DNA from: Nesterenkonia halotolerans
GTDB lineage: Bacteria; Actinomycetota; Actinomycetes; Actinomycetales; Micrococcaceae
Direction: 5' to 3'
Assembly (NCBI RefSeq): GCF_014874065.1
Contig: NZ_JADBEE010000001.1
Span: forward strand, 2,108,001-2,172,000
Length of the DNA: 64,000 bases
Made by a program: the position numbers and the translations under genes. Under the pieces are notes generated by a model, which was not told where the DNA came from, ran no database searches, and worked only from the letters and a program-made list of their open reading frames with translations. Below, in pieces: positions 53,646-61,544 of this stretch. Numbering within the stretch: the stretch's first letter is position 1; each line of letters opens with the position of its first letter.

Positions 53646-53758
53646 ATCTCCCATGCTACCGGCCCAGCCTGAGTGTCCGGCATCCTGCGGGCTGCGCAGT
53701 CGGGAGCCGGTCACGGCAGCGCGACTGAGGTCCAGCTCAGCGGCTGCCCGGGGTCACT

Positions 53759-54130
53759 TCAGCGGCTGCGGCGAGCCGCATTCAGGGGCAGCAGGGCGGA
53801 GAGATCGGCCCTGGTGCCGGAGGCGGAGACCCGCGCCTCGGCCACGGCGTCCGCCCAGTCGGTGGCACCGGTCGCTAGTTCGAGCCAGGTCTGAGGGGCC
53901 AGCTCCACCACATTGGGGGGAGTGCCGCGCGAGTGCGTCGGGCCCTCGACGCACTGGGTCACCCCGAAGGGTGGGACGCGGACCTCCACGGAGTTACCCG
54001 GCGCCACCTCCGCGAGCTCCTCAAGGAGGTAGCGCACGGCGGTGGCGAGGGTGGTGCGGTCCGAGCCGCCGCCCTGCCAATGCAGGACGGCGGCTCTTCC
54101 CTTCTCCGGGGAGATGCGACGTCGGGCCAT
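53759..54130 (-). CDS. sterol carrier-like protein
   Basis: 123 residues. The compact fold pattern with VEVRVPPFGVTQCVEGPTHS, PPNVVELAPQTWLELATG and the final VSASGTRADLSALLPL matches the actinobacterial sterol-carrier-family protein commonly located beside purF (for example the gene next to purF in Mycobacterium). Ligand and role are unknown. It lies between an aldehyde dehydrogenase and the membrane gene before purF, all on the minus strand. Confidence 0.82.
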   Translation of the reverse strand: MARRRISPEKGRAAVLHWQGGGSDRTTLATAVRYLLEELAEVAPGNSVEVRVPPFGVTQCVEGPTHSRGTPPNVVELAPQTWLELATGATDWADAVAEARVSASGTRADLSALLPLNAARRSR

Positions 54131-54143
54131 ATCTATCGCCTGA

Positions 54144-55520
54144 TCAGCCGGCGATCTTGACCAGCCGCTTGTTCACGAACTCGGCCATGCCGTAGGGGCC
54201 CAGCTCGCGGCCGACGCCGGAGCGCTTCACGCCGCCGAAGGGCAGCTCGGCCGAAGTGCCTGGGGGCTGGTTCACGAAGACCATGCCGGTCTGGATCTGC
54301 TCGCCCACACGCTGGGCGCGGTCCTCATCGGAGGAGTAGACCGAGGCAGAGAGGCCGTACTGGGTGTCGTTGGCCAGCCGCACGGCTTCTTCCTCGTTCG
54401 CGACCTTGTAGACCATGGCCACGGGTCCGAAGAGCTCTTCGCCGTAGGCGCGCATGTCCGGTGTGATGTCGGTCAGCAGCGTGGGCTGGTACCAGGCGCC
54501 GCCGCGCTCATCGTAGTCACCGCCCATATGAAGGGTCGCGCCCTGCTTCACGGTGTCCTGGACCTGCTCGTGCAGATCCTCAGCCGCCGAGACCGAGGAC
54601 ATCGGGCCGACGAAGGAGTCCTCAGACATCGGATCGCGCAGCTCGATCTTGCCGAGCGAGTCGCGGAACTGCTCCATGAACTCGTCATAGAACTCCTCGA
54701 GCACGATCACGCGCTTGGCGGCGTTGCAGGCCTGGCCTGCGTTCGCCATCCGGCCGGAGACCGCGCCCTTGACTGCCTGGGGGAGGATCTCGCGGTCGAG
54801 CACGAGCAGCGGATCATTGCCGCCGAGCTCGAGGACGACCTTCTTCAGGTTCTCGCCCGCGGTGGCGGCGACCTTGGTGCCGGCCCGCTCGGAGCCGGTC
54901 AGCGAGACGCCCTGGACGCGGGGGTCCGGGATGACGATCTCCGCGATCTGCTGGCTGGAGACGTACACGTTGGTGTAGGCGTTCTCCGGGAAGCCGGCGT
55001 CGTGGAAGATCTGCTCGATGGCAGCTGCGGACTCGGGGCACTGGGATGCGTGCTTGAGCAGGATCGTGTTGCCGATCATCAGGTTCGGCGCGGCGAAGCG
55101 GGCGACCTGGTAGTACGGGAAGTTCCAGGGCATGATGCCCAGCAGCACGCCGAAGGGCTCGCTCTGCATGAAGGCGCGTCCGTCGGGAGCGTCGGTGATC
55201 TCCTCGTCCTTCAGGAACTCTGCACCGTGATCGGCGTAGTAGTTGAAGATCGAGATGACGATGTCGAGCTCGGAGCGAGCCTGCTTGATCGGCTTGCCCA
55301 TCTCACGGGTGATGATCTCCGCGAGCTTGTCCTTGCGCTCCTCGTAAAGGTCAGCCGCGCGGCGCAGCAGGTTGGCGCGCTCGGAGAGCTCGGACTTCGA
55401 CCAGGTCGTGAAGGTCTCGGCTGTGCGGTCCAGGGACTCGCGCAGCTGGTCGTCGGTGAGGGTGGCGAACTCCGCCTCGACCTCACCGGTGGCTGGGTTG
55501 GTGACTTTGTAGTCGGCCAT
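54144..55520 (-). CDS. NAD(P)-dependent succinate-semialdehyde-type dehydrogenase
   Basis: 458 residues from ATG at 55520. ALDH landmarks are the cofactor region GIMPWNFPYYQVARF, the general base in VVLELGGNDPLLVLD, the catalytic Cys in NAGQACNAAKRVIVLEEF and EELFGPVAMVYKV. Family naming of this clade is succinate-semialdehyde dehydrogenase (GabD-like), giving succinate from succinate semialdehyde; other short aldehydes are possible. It is the first gene before the purF group, separated by 13 bp from the sterol-carrier gene. No strong ribosome site is seen (GAGG 11 bases away). Confidence 0.9.
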   Translation of the reverse strand: MADYKVTNPATGEVEAEFATLTDDQLRESLDRTAETFTTWSKSELSERANLLRRAADLYEERKDKLAEIITREMGKPIKQARSELDIVISIFNYYADHGAEFLKDEEITDAPDGRAFMQSEPFGVLLGIMPWNFPYYQVARFAAPNLMIGNTILLKHASQCPESAAAIEQIFHDAGFPENAYTNVYVSSQQIAEIVIPDPRVQGVSLTGSERAGTKVAATAGENLKKVVLELGGNDPLLVLDREILPQAVKGAVSGRMANAGQACNAAKRVIVLEEFYDEFMEQFRDSLGKIELRDPMSEDSFVGPMSSVSAAEDLHEQVQDTVKQGATLHMGGDYDERGGAWYQPTLLTDITPDMRAYGEELFGPVAMVYKVANEEEAVRLANDTQYGLSASVYSSDEDRAQRVGEQIQTGMVFVNQPPGTSAELPFGGVKRSGVGRELGPYGMAEFVNKRLVKIAG

Positions 55521-55748
55521 AAGAATCAATGCCTCGCTTATCAGTGGTCGTATCCTGACCTGTCCGCCCAAGCGGCGGACTCTGCCGACGCTATGACGCG
55601 GCGCGAGTCATCACAAGCTCAGAGGGCACTATTCAGGGGTTGTTCACCAGCTGGCGAAATCGACCGGTCGCGCGGAATAAAACCCGGGGTAGGTGCTGAC
55701 GGGGAGTCGGTGCTGAGCAGGCGGCTCAGAGCCGGTCGAGCAGGTCAG

Positions 55749-56831
55749 TCAGAGCCGGTCAAGCAGGGCGGGGGCGAGGCGGATGCTGCCCACCTGCTCC
55801 CCGGAGGCTCCACCGGTGATGGGCTTGACGATCTTGCGCAGCACCGGCCCCAGGGCATCCAGCTCGATGACCCCGCGGGCCGCCAGCAGGCTCAGCGCGA
55901 CCAGGTTCGTGGCGCGTGAGGAGCCGTCGAGCACCTTCACCGCCACCGCAGTGCCATCCGGCGCCGCGACCACGAGCACACCCTCGGCGCCCAGCTTGGC
56001 CGTCAGGCCCAGCTCTTCGAGCACCAGGGTGTTGGCCTCTCCCTGGCCGTGGACGGCCCAGGGGTAGTCCAGCATCGCCTGGTTCACGGTGAAGGCATGC
56101 ACCTCGGCGTCGCGCCGCGAGGTGGAGGCCGCCAGGGTGGAGAAGCCGCGGGCCAGCCCGGTCAGCGAGAGCGCGGGTGCCGGTGCGCCGCAGCCGTCCA
56201 CGCCGACCACCGTGGGCTCCTCGCCGCAGTATTCGGTGATCACATCCATGATCACCTGCTGCAGCGGGTGGGAGCGTTCCAGGTAGGTGGCCAGCCGCCA
56301 CCCATTGGTGCGTGAGGCGGCGAGGAAGGCCGCGTGCTTGCCGGAGCAGTTGAACGCCAGCCGGGTCTCGGTCTTGCCCGCTTCCAGGTGGATCCGCAGA
56401 TCCTGCGTGCGGGCGGGCCAGGCGGTGGGGCATTTCATCGCGGACTCATCGAGGCCCTCCGCCTCCAGCACGCTCGCGGCCAGCTCCTGGTGCTTGCGCG
56501 AGCCCACATGGGAGCCGCAGGCCAGCGCCACCGCCTCGGGAGAGATCAGTGCGCCGGAGCGCAGCGAGGCGATCGCCTGGAAGGGCTTGAGCGTGGAGCG
56601 CGGGAACATCAGCCGCTGCGGGGCGCCGATGGACTCCAGCACCTGCCCGTCGGGACCCACCACCACGGCGGAGCCGATGTGCCGCGATTCGACGACGCCG
56701 GCGCGGGTCACCACCGCGAGTTCCACCGACTCCTCCACGGAGGCGGTGGCCAGCTCATGCGAATCGCCACCGCTGGATTCCGAAGGGTGCAGGGCGGTGG
56801 GGGTTTCGGCCGAGCGGCGCACGTGATCCAT
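55749..56831 (-). CDS. asparaginase (PF06089 type)
   Basis: 360 residues. The family pattern includes ELAVVTRAGVVESRHIGSAV, RSTLKPFQAIASLRSGA with the catalytic Ser/Thr-Leu-Lys, CGSHVGSRKHQELAAS, KCPTAWPARTQD and FNCSGKHAAFLAAS followed by VDGCGAPAPALSLTGLA. This serine-hydrolase-like asparaginase (as in Rhizobium AnsA type) is unrelated to E. coli asparaginases and deamidates L-asparagine. Single gene, divergent from purDC across 121 bp. Confidence 0.88.
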   Translation of the reverse strand: MDHVRRSAETPTALHPSESSGGDSHELATASVEESVELAVVTRAGVVESRHIGSAVVVGPDGQVLESIGAPQRLMFPRSTLKPFQAIASLRSGALISPEAVALACGSHVGSRKHQELAASVLEAEGLDESAMKCPTAWPARTQDLRIHLEAGKTETRLAFNCSGKHAAFLAASRTNGWRLATYLERSHPLQQVIMDVITEYCGEEPTVVGVDGCGAPAPALSLTGLARGFSTLAASTSRRDAEVHAFTVNQAMLDYPWAVHGQGEANTLVLEELGLTAKLGAEGVLVVAAPDGTAVAVKVLDGSSRATNLVALSLLAARGVIELDALGPVLRKIVKPITGGASGEQVGSIRLAPALLDRL

Positions 56832-56952
56832 GCGCCCAGTCTACGGAGCCGGAGCCTGGCTTCTGGGGACCCGTTCCGAACCTGGGTGCGGCACGGTGAA
56901 TACCAGGGCGCCGCAGGGTCCATCCGCTGACCCGTTCGATAGGCTGAGCCGC

Positions 56953-59250
56953 GTGAAGGTACTTGTAGTCGGCCCCGGAGGCCGCGAGCACGCCATTGTC
57001 CGAGCACTGCTGCGCGATGAGGCAGTCACCACCGTGGAGGCGGCCCCGGGAAACGCCGGGATCGCGCAGGACGTCACCTGCCACAACCTCCACGCCCAGG
57101 ACGGAGCAGCCGTGGCGTCGCTCGCCGTCGTCGGCCGCTTCGATATGGTGATCATCGGACCCGAAGCGCCGCTGGCCGCAGGTGTGGCCGATGCCGTGCG
57201 AGACATGGGGATCCCGGTGTTCGGGCCCTCGGCCGAGGCGGCCCGGCTGGAGGCTTCCAAGTCCTTCGCCAAGGAGGTCATGGAGGCCGCGGGTGTGCCC
57301 ACCGCGCAGGCAGTGCACGCGGACGAGCTCTCCGCGGCGAAAGAGGCGATGGACCGCTTCGGCCCCCCCTTTGTGATCAAGGACGACGGTCTGGCCGCTG
57401 GCAAGGGGGTCGTGGTCACCGAGGACAGCGCCGCCGCGCTCGCCCATGCCCAGGCCTGCTTCGATGCCGGAGGATCCGTGGTCATCGAGGAGTTCCTCGA
57501 CGGCCCGGAGGTCTCCCTGTTCGTGCTCTCCGACGGGGAGAACATGGTTCCGCTGTCCCCGGCTCAGGACTTCAAGCGCATCGCCGACGACGACGCCGGG
57601 CCCAACACCGGCGGGATGGGCGCCTACACCCCGCTGGAGTGGCTCGAGGGCTACACCGAGACCGATGCGTCCGGCGTGGAGCGCGACTTCGTGCAGATCG
57701 TGCTGGACACCGTGGCCGCCCCCACGCTGGCGGAGATGTCCCGCCGCGGGACCCCTTTCGTGGGGGTGCTCTACTGCGGACTCGCCGTGACCTCCCGCGG
57801 GGTGCGGGTGATCGAGTTCAATGCCCGCTTCGGGGATCCCGAGACCCAGGCGGTGCTGCAGCGGCTCGCCACACCGCTGGGTCAGCTGCTGCTGGATTGC
57901 GCCACCGGTTCCCTGGGCTCGGACCGCAGGCTCGATTGGGCACAGGGCAGCGCGGCCGGCGTCGTGCTCGCCGCCGAGAACTACCCGGAGGACCCGCGAC
58001 GTGGCGATGTGATCAGCGGGGTCGAGCAGGCGGAGGCCCTCGAGGGTGTGGCCGTGCTGCATGCCGGCACCGCCCGAGACGACCAGGAGCAGCTGGTCAC
58101 CGCCGGGGGGCGCGTGCTCGCCGTCGTCGGCACCGGAGACTCGCTGCGTGACGCGGTGGACCGCGCCTACGCCGGCGTCGCGGAGATCTCCTGGGAGGGA
58201 GAGCAGCACCGCACCGACATCGCCGCGAAGGCGCTTGCCGGAGAGATCGTGCTGGACGGCCCAAACGGGCCGGATGCTGCGCGGAAGGCTGAGGACGTCT
58301 CGCTGAGCCAGGAGGGCGTGCGCAGCACCGAGCTGCCGCCCAGCAGCGAGGACCCGCCAGAGGAGTACCCCGCCGGCTGGGTGCACCTGTCCTCGGGCAA
58401 GGTGCGCGACCTCTATGTCCCCGCGCCGGGGTCGAGCTGGGACGGGCAGGATGTGGTCCTGATGGTCGCCAGCGACCGGATCAGCGCCTACGACCACGTG
58501 CTCTCCACGCCCATCCCGGACAAGGGCATCATCCTGACCCAGCTGAGCCTGTGGTGGTTCGACCAGCTCGAGGCGGCCGGGATCTCACACCACGTGGTCT
58601 CCGTGGACGTGCCGGAGGAGGTGGCCGGCCGCGCGATGATCTGCCGTCGGCTGGAGATGGTCGAGGCCGAGTGCATCGCCCGCGGCTACCTGACCGGTTC
58701 CGGGCTCGCCGAGTACCGCGAATCCGGCACGGTCACCGGACTGCGTCTGCCGGAGGGCCTCCAGGACGGTTCAGCGCTGGAGGAGCCGATCTTCACGCCC
58801 TCGTCCAAGGCGGAGCAGGGCGATCACGACGAGAACATCAGCTTCGAGACGCTCACCGAGACGGTGGGGGTCGATCTGGCCATGCGGCTGCGCGAGGCCA
58901 CGCTGCGCATCTACACCCTGGCGGAGTCGACCTGCCGCGAGGCGGGCGTGATCCTGGCGGACACGAAGCTGGAGTTCGGCTTCGACCCCAATGGCACGCT
59001 GACCGTGGCCGATGAGGTGCTGACCCCGGACTCTTCACGGTTCTGGCCCGCCGAGACCTGGGAACCCGGCAGGTCCCAGCCCTCCTTCGACAAGCAGTTC
59101 GTCCGGGACTGGCTGACCTCGTCCGAATCCGGCTGGGATCGCGGCTCCGCGCAGGCGCCCCCGGAGCTGCCCGAGGAGGTCGTCTCGGCTACCCGCGCGC
59201 GCTACCTGGAGGCTTACGAACGACTCACCGGCACCGAACTGCTCCTCTGA
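56953..59250 (+). CDS. purD-purC: fused phosphoribosylamine-glycine ligase / SAICAR synthase (PurD-PurC)
   Basis: 765 residues from GTG at 56953. Residues 1 to about 430 are PurD: KVLVVGPGGREHAIVRAL, the ATP-grasp part PPFVIKDDGLAAGKGVVV, DGPEVSLFVLSDGENMV, GGMGAYTPLEW and VIEFNARFGDPETQ. After a 45-residue Glu/Pro/Ser linker, residues about 475-765 are PurC: HLSSGKVRDLYVP, ASDRISAYDHVLSTPIPDKG, ARGYLTGSGLAEYR, ADTKLEFGFDPNG and the end TGTELLL. Together they catalyse GAR synthesis and SAICAR synthesis, steps two and seven of the bacterial IMP pathway. No stop or frameshift separates the two halves. Such a fusion is unusual. Confidence 0.95.
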   Translation: MKVLVVGPGGREHAIVRALLRDEAVTTVEAAPGNAGIAQDVTCHNLHAQDGAAVASLAVVGRFDMVIIGPEAPLAAGVADAVRDMGIPVFGPSAEAARLEASKSFAKEVMEAAGVPTAQAVHADELSAAKEAMDRFGPPFVIKDDGLAAGKGVVVTEDSAAALAHAQACFDAGGSVVIEEFLDGPEVSLFVLSDGENMVPLSPAQDFKRIADDDAGPNTGGMGAYTPLEWLEGYTETDASGVERDFVQIVLDTVAAPTLAEMSRRGTPFVGVLYCGLAVTSRGVRVIEFNARFGDPETQAVLQRLATPLGQLLLDCATGSLGSDRRLDWAQGSAAGVVLAAENYPEDPRRGDVISGVEQAEALEGVAVLHAGTARDDQEQLVTAGGRVLAVVGTGDSLRDAVDRAYAGVAEISWEGEQHRTDIAAKALAGEIVLDGPNGPDAARKAEDVSLSQEGVRSTELPPSSEDPPEEYPAGWVHLSSGKVRDLYVPAPGSSWDGQDVVLMVASDRISAYDHVLSTPIPDKGIILTQLSLWWFDQLEAAGISHHVVSVDVPEEVAGRAMICRRLEMVEAECIARGYLTGSGLAEYRESGTVTGLRLPEGLQDGSALEEPIFTPSSKAEQGDHDENISFETLTETVGVDLAMRLREATLRIYTLAESTCREAGVILADTKLEFGFDPNGTLTVADEVLTPDSSRFWPAETWEPGRSQPSFDKQFVRDWLTSSESGWDRGSAQAPPELPEEVVSATRARYLEAYERLTGTELLL

Positions 59251-59269
59251 GCGAGCCTCTCCTCAGGAA

Positions 59270-59336
59270 ATTATCGTAGGGCTGTAGCGAATCGTAGAGC
59301 TATAGCCCTACGATTTCGCGAAAGCTCTACGATAAT
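59270..59336. terminator. interlocked hairpins (pseudoknot-like) terminator
   Basis: Four related 11-14-mers alternate: ATCGTAGGGCT (59273-59283), ATCGTAGAGCT (59291-59301), AGCCCTACGAT (59304-59314) and AGCTCTACGAT (59323-59333). Unit 1 pairs exactly with 3 and unit 2 exactly with 4, so the stems cross. One-mismatch alternatives (1 with 4, 2 with 3) form two nested stems instead. It sits between convergent purDC and marP. Confidence 0.7.
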
Positions 59337-59373
59337 CGCGGTTGGGCGAGAGGGCGCTCGCGGGACGTCCCGC

Positions 59374-60549
59374 TCAGCCGTCCACGCACTGACCGGTGGA
59401 GACCGTCTCGGTGTAGCGCTCCGGGTCGGTGAGCACATCCCCGGCCTGGGCGGCGGTGATCGCGAAGCCCACGTTGCTGCCTTCGACGGCGCGGGCGAAC
59501 ACTACGCCTGCCACCTCGCCGGACTGATCGATCAGCGGGCCGCCGGAGTTTCCCTGCCGGACATCGGCGTTGAGCTGGAAGATCTCCATCTCCGAGGGTG
59601 AGCTGCCGTAGATGTTGTTGACCTGCGAGACGTCGCGCGCCTGGACGACCGCCGGGCCGGCCGAGAACGGGCCGCCCGCGGGGTACCCCATCACATAGGC
59701 CGAGTCGCCGATCCCGAGACCATCGCTGACGCTCAGCGGGGCGGCCTGCAGGGGATCCACGGCAAGAAGCGCCAGGTCGGTGGAGGGGTCGAAGTGGACG
59801 GTGCGCCCGGTGACCACTTCACCGTCAGGCATCTCCACCGAGGGCTCCGCGACGCCGGCCACCACATGCGCGTTGGTCACGACCCGAGTGGGGGAGACGG
59901 CGAAGCCGGAGCCGGACTGGGACTGGCCGCACTGCTCCGCCACCCCGATGATCCGTCCCACCGAGGCCGCGGAGGTCTGCGCCGCGTCGTTGAGGTCGAG
60001 GTCCTCCGGCAGTTCAGCCGGCTGCGGCACGAGCTGGGCAATCTCGGGGATGTCGGACTCGAGCACTGCGGAGCGCACCTGGGCAAACCAGGACTCCGCG
60101 CGCTCGGGCACGGAGGAGTTGATGGTCTGCAGCACGGTCGACTGGTTCATCGCCTGGTTCACCGCGGGGAAGCCCATCGCGGAGACCGAGAAGGATAAGA
60201 GGGCGATCACGAAGACGGCGACGACGAGATTCAGCACGCCGCCCACCAGCGAACTCAGTCCGCGCACGGCCCGCGAGTTGAACATCCGTTGAATCTCCGA
60301 GCCGGCGGCGGAGCCCAGCCCATGCCCTGCAGCCACCAGCACGACGGCGGCCACGAGCACCGCGATCACCCGCCAGAGCGGATCCGCCACCCAGGAGGCC
60401 ACCAGGGGGATCGCGAAGAAGGCTGCGGTGGCTCCCACTAGGAAGCCGAAGACGCCGCCGAGGGTCGCCCAGACGCCTTTGCGCAGCCCGCCGATGAGGA
60501 ATCCGAGGAGCACAAGCACCAAGATCACGTCGAGTACGGTGATTCCCAT
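59374..60549 (-). CDS. marP: MarP-type membrane serine protease (CvpA + trypsin)
   Basis: 391 residues. Four N-terminal helices with CvpA features (VLDVILVLVLLGFLIGGLRK, GGVFGFLVGATAAFFAI, VIAVLVAAVVLVAAGHGLG, GGVLNLVVAVFVIALLSF) are followed by a periplasmic trypsin-like domain: catalytic His in VVTNAHVVAG (near 226), Asp in PSTDLALLAVD (near 257), Ser in RQGNSGGPLIDQ (near 335). Two Cys (EQCGQSQSGSGF and the C-terminal TGQCVDG) can form the redox disulfide known in MarP. MarP supports survival in acid by cleaving cell-wall enzymes. Divergent from crp, the usual layout. Confidence 0.9.
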   Translation of the reverse strand: MGITVLDVILVLVLLGFLIGGLRKGVWATLGGVFGFLVGATAAFFAIPLVASWVADPLWRVIAVLVAAVVLVAAGHGLGSAAGSEIQRMFNSRAVRGLSSLVGGVLNLVVAVFVIALLSFSVSAMGFPAVNQAMNQSTVLQTINSSVPERAESWFAQVRSAVLESDIPEIAQLVPQPAELPEDLDLNDAAQTSAASVGRIIGVAEQCGQSQSGSGFAVSPTRVVTNAHVVAGVAEPSVEMPDGEVVTGRTVHFDPSTDLALLAVDPLQAAPLSVSDGLGIGDSAYVMGYPAGGPFSAGPAVVQARDVSQVNNIYGSSPSEMEIFQLNADVRQGNSGGPLIDQSGEVAGVVFARAVEGSNVGFAITAAQAGDVLTDPERYTETVSTGQCVDG

Positions 60550-60666
60550 GGGCAGGGGGCTCCTTATGGCTCATGCTGGTGAGTGACGCCGCCACATGCT
60601 GGCCCGATCGTGTAGTGCGCGGGCCCGTGAAACGGCTCCACAAGAATGACATAGAATCGTTCGCCG

Positions 60667-60687
60667 CCTGCGGAACGTTTCCGCAGG
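60667..60687. promoter_or_regulatory. perfect 21-bp palindrome upstream of crp
   Basis: CCTGCGGAA-CGT-TTCCGCAGG, perfectly symmetric, 74 bp before the crp ATG in the divergent marP/crp interval. It may be an operator or an mRNA hairpin. It does not match the TGTGA-N6-TCACA pattern of GlxR/Crp. Confidence 0.5.
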
Positions 60688-60760
60688 TCGGGGCGAACTG
60701 GTAACTTCTAATCAACGAGAATCTGTTGTCTCACACACATCCAGGAAGAACGGATCGCCC

Positions 60761-61438
60761 ATGGATCTTGAAGTACTGCGTCGCGCACCGCTGTTCGCCA
60801 CGCTCGACGACGACGTCTTCTCCGCTCTGATCAAAGAGCTCACCGAGGTGGACCTCTCCCGCGGATCCTCCGTCTTCCATGAGGGCGATCAGGGCGATCA
60901 GCTCTACTTCATCATCTCCGGGAAGATCAAGCTCGGACGCACGACGCCGGACGGTCGCGAGAACCTGCTGGCAGTGCTCGGCCCCGGCGAAATCTTCGGC
61001 GAGATGGCGCTGTTCAACCCGGCCCCGCGCACAGCGACCGCCACTGCGGTCTCTGAGACGCGCCTGGCCGGCCTGCGCCACGACAGCCTGCGCTCGGTCA
61101 TCAACACGAACCCCGAGGTCTCCGTCCAGCTGCTCCAGGCGCTGGCCAAGCGGCTGACCCGCACGAACGAGTCCCTGGCCGACCTGGTCTTCTCGGACGT
61201 CCCCGGTCGTGTGGCGAAGGCGCTGCTGGACCTGGCGGATCGCTTCGGGCGTCCCGCTCCGGACGGTGTGCTCGTGGCCCACGAGCTCACGCAGGAAGAG
61301 CTCGCCCAGCTGGTCGGCGCGTCCCGCGAGACCGTGAACAAGGCACTGGCCGAGTTCGTCCAGCGCGGCTGGCTGCGCCTGGAGGCGCGCGCGGTCGTCA
61401 TCCTGGACATCCAGCGGATCCGCCAGCGCTCCCGCTGA
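60761..61438 (+). CDS. glxR: Crp/Fnr-family regulator (GlxR-like)
   Basis: 225 residues. cAMP pocket: GEIFGEMALFNPAPRTATATA (shown here in part, with the Glu and Arg ligands). The dimerisation helix is LLQALAKRLTRTNESLADLV and the C-terminal wHTH is LTQEELAQLVGASRETVNKA followed by GWLRLEARAVVI. Length and sequence fit the actinobacterial cAMP receptor GlxR/Crp, a global regulator of carbon use. Divergent from marP. ATG at 60761. Confidence 0.93.
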   Translation: MDLEVLRRAPLFATLDDDVFSALIKELTEVDLSRGSSVFHEGDQGDQLYFIISGKIKLGRTTPDGRENLLAVLGPGEIFGEMALFNPAPRTATATAVSETRLAGLRHDSLRSVINTNPEVSVQLLQALAKRLTRTNESLADLVFSDVPGRVAKALLDLADRFGRPAPDGVLVAHELTQEELAQLVGASRETVNKALAEFVQRGWLRLEARAVVILDIQRIRQRSR

Positions 61439-61461
61439 GCAGGGTCTGCCCAGCAGACGCA

Positions 61462-61501
61462 AGAGGAAGAGCGCCCGACGTGAGTCGGGCGCTCTTCCTC
61501 T
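61462..61501. terminator. strong hairpin terminator
   Basis: A perfect 18-bp stem (arms 61462-61479 and 61484-61501, AGAGGAAGAGCGCCCGAC) with a 4-nt loop, 24 bp after the crp stop and before the end of the convergent ATP-grasp gene. It can serve both strands. Confidence 0.9.
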
Positions 61502-61544
61502 GTCTGGCGGAGCTTTCTGCCGGTCCCGGTCCTGCGCCCCGGTC

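Noticed and set aside
56755..58497. Long minus-strand frame across the PurD half
   Set aside because: Antisense shadow of purD; composition is biased and there is no recognisable motif.
60617..60650. Possible Crp/GlxR site in GTGAAACGGCTCCACA
   Set aside because: Only the left half matches TGTGA; the right half is off by one base, so it is not a credible TGTGA-N6-TCACA site.
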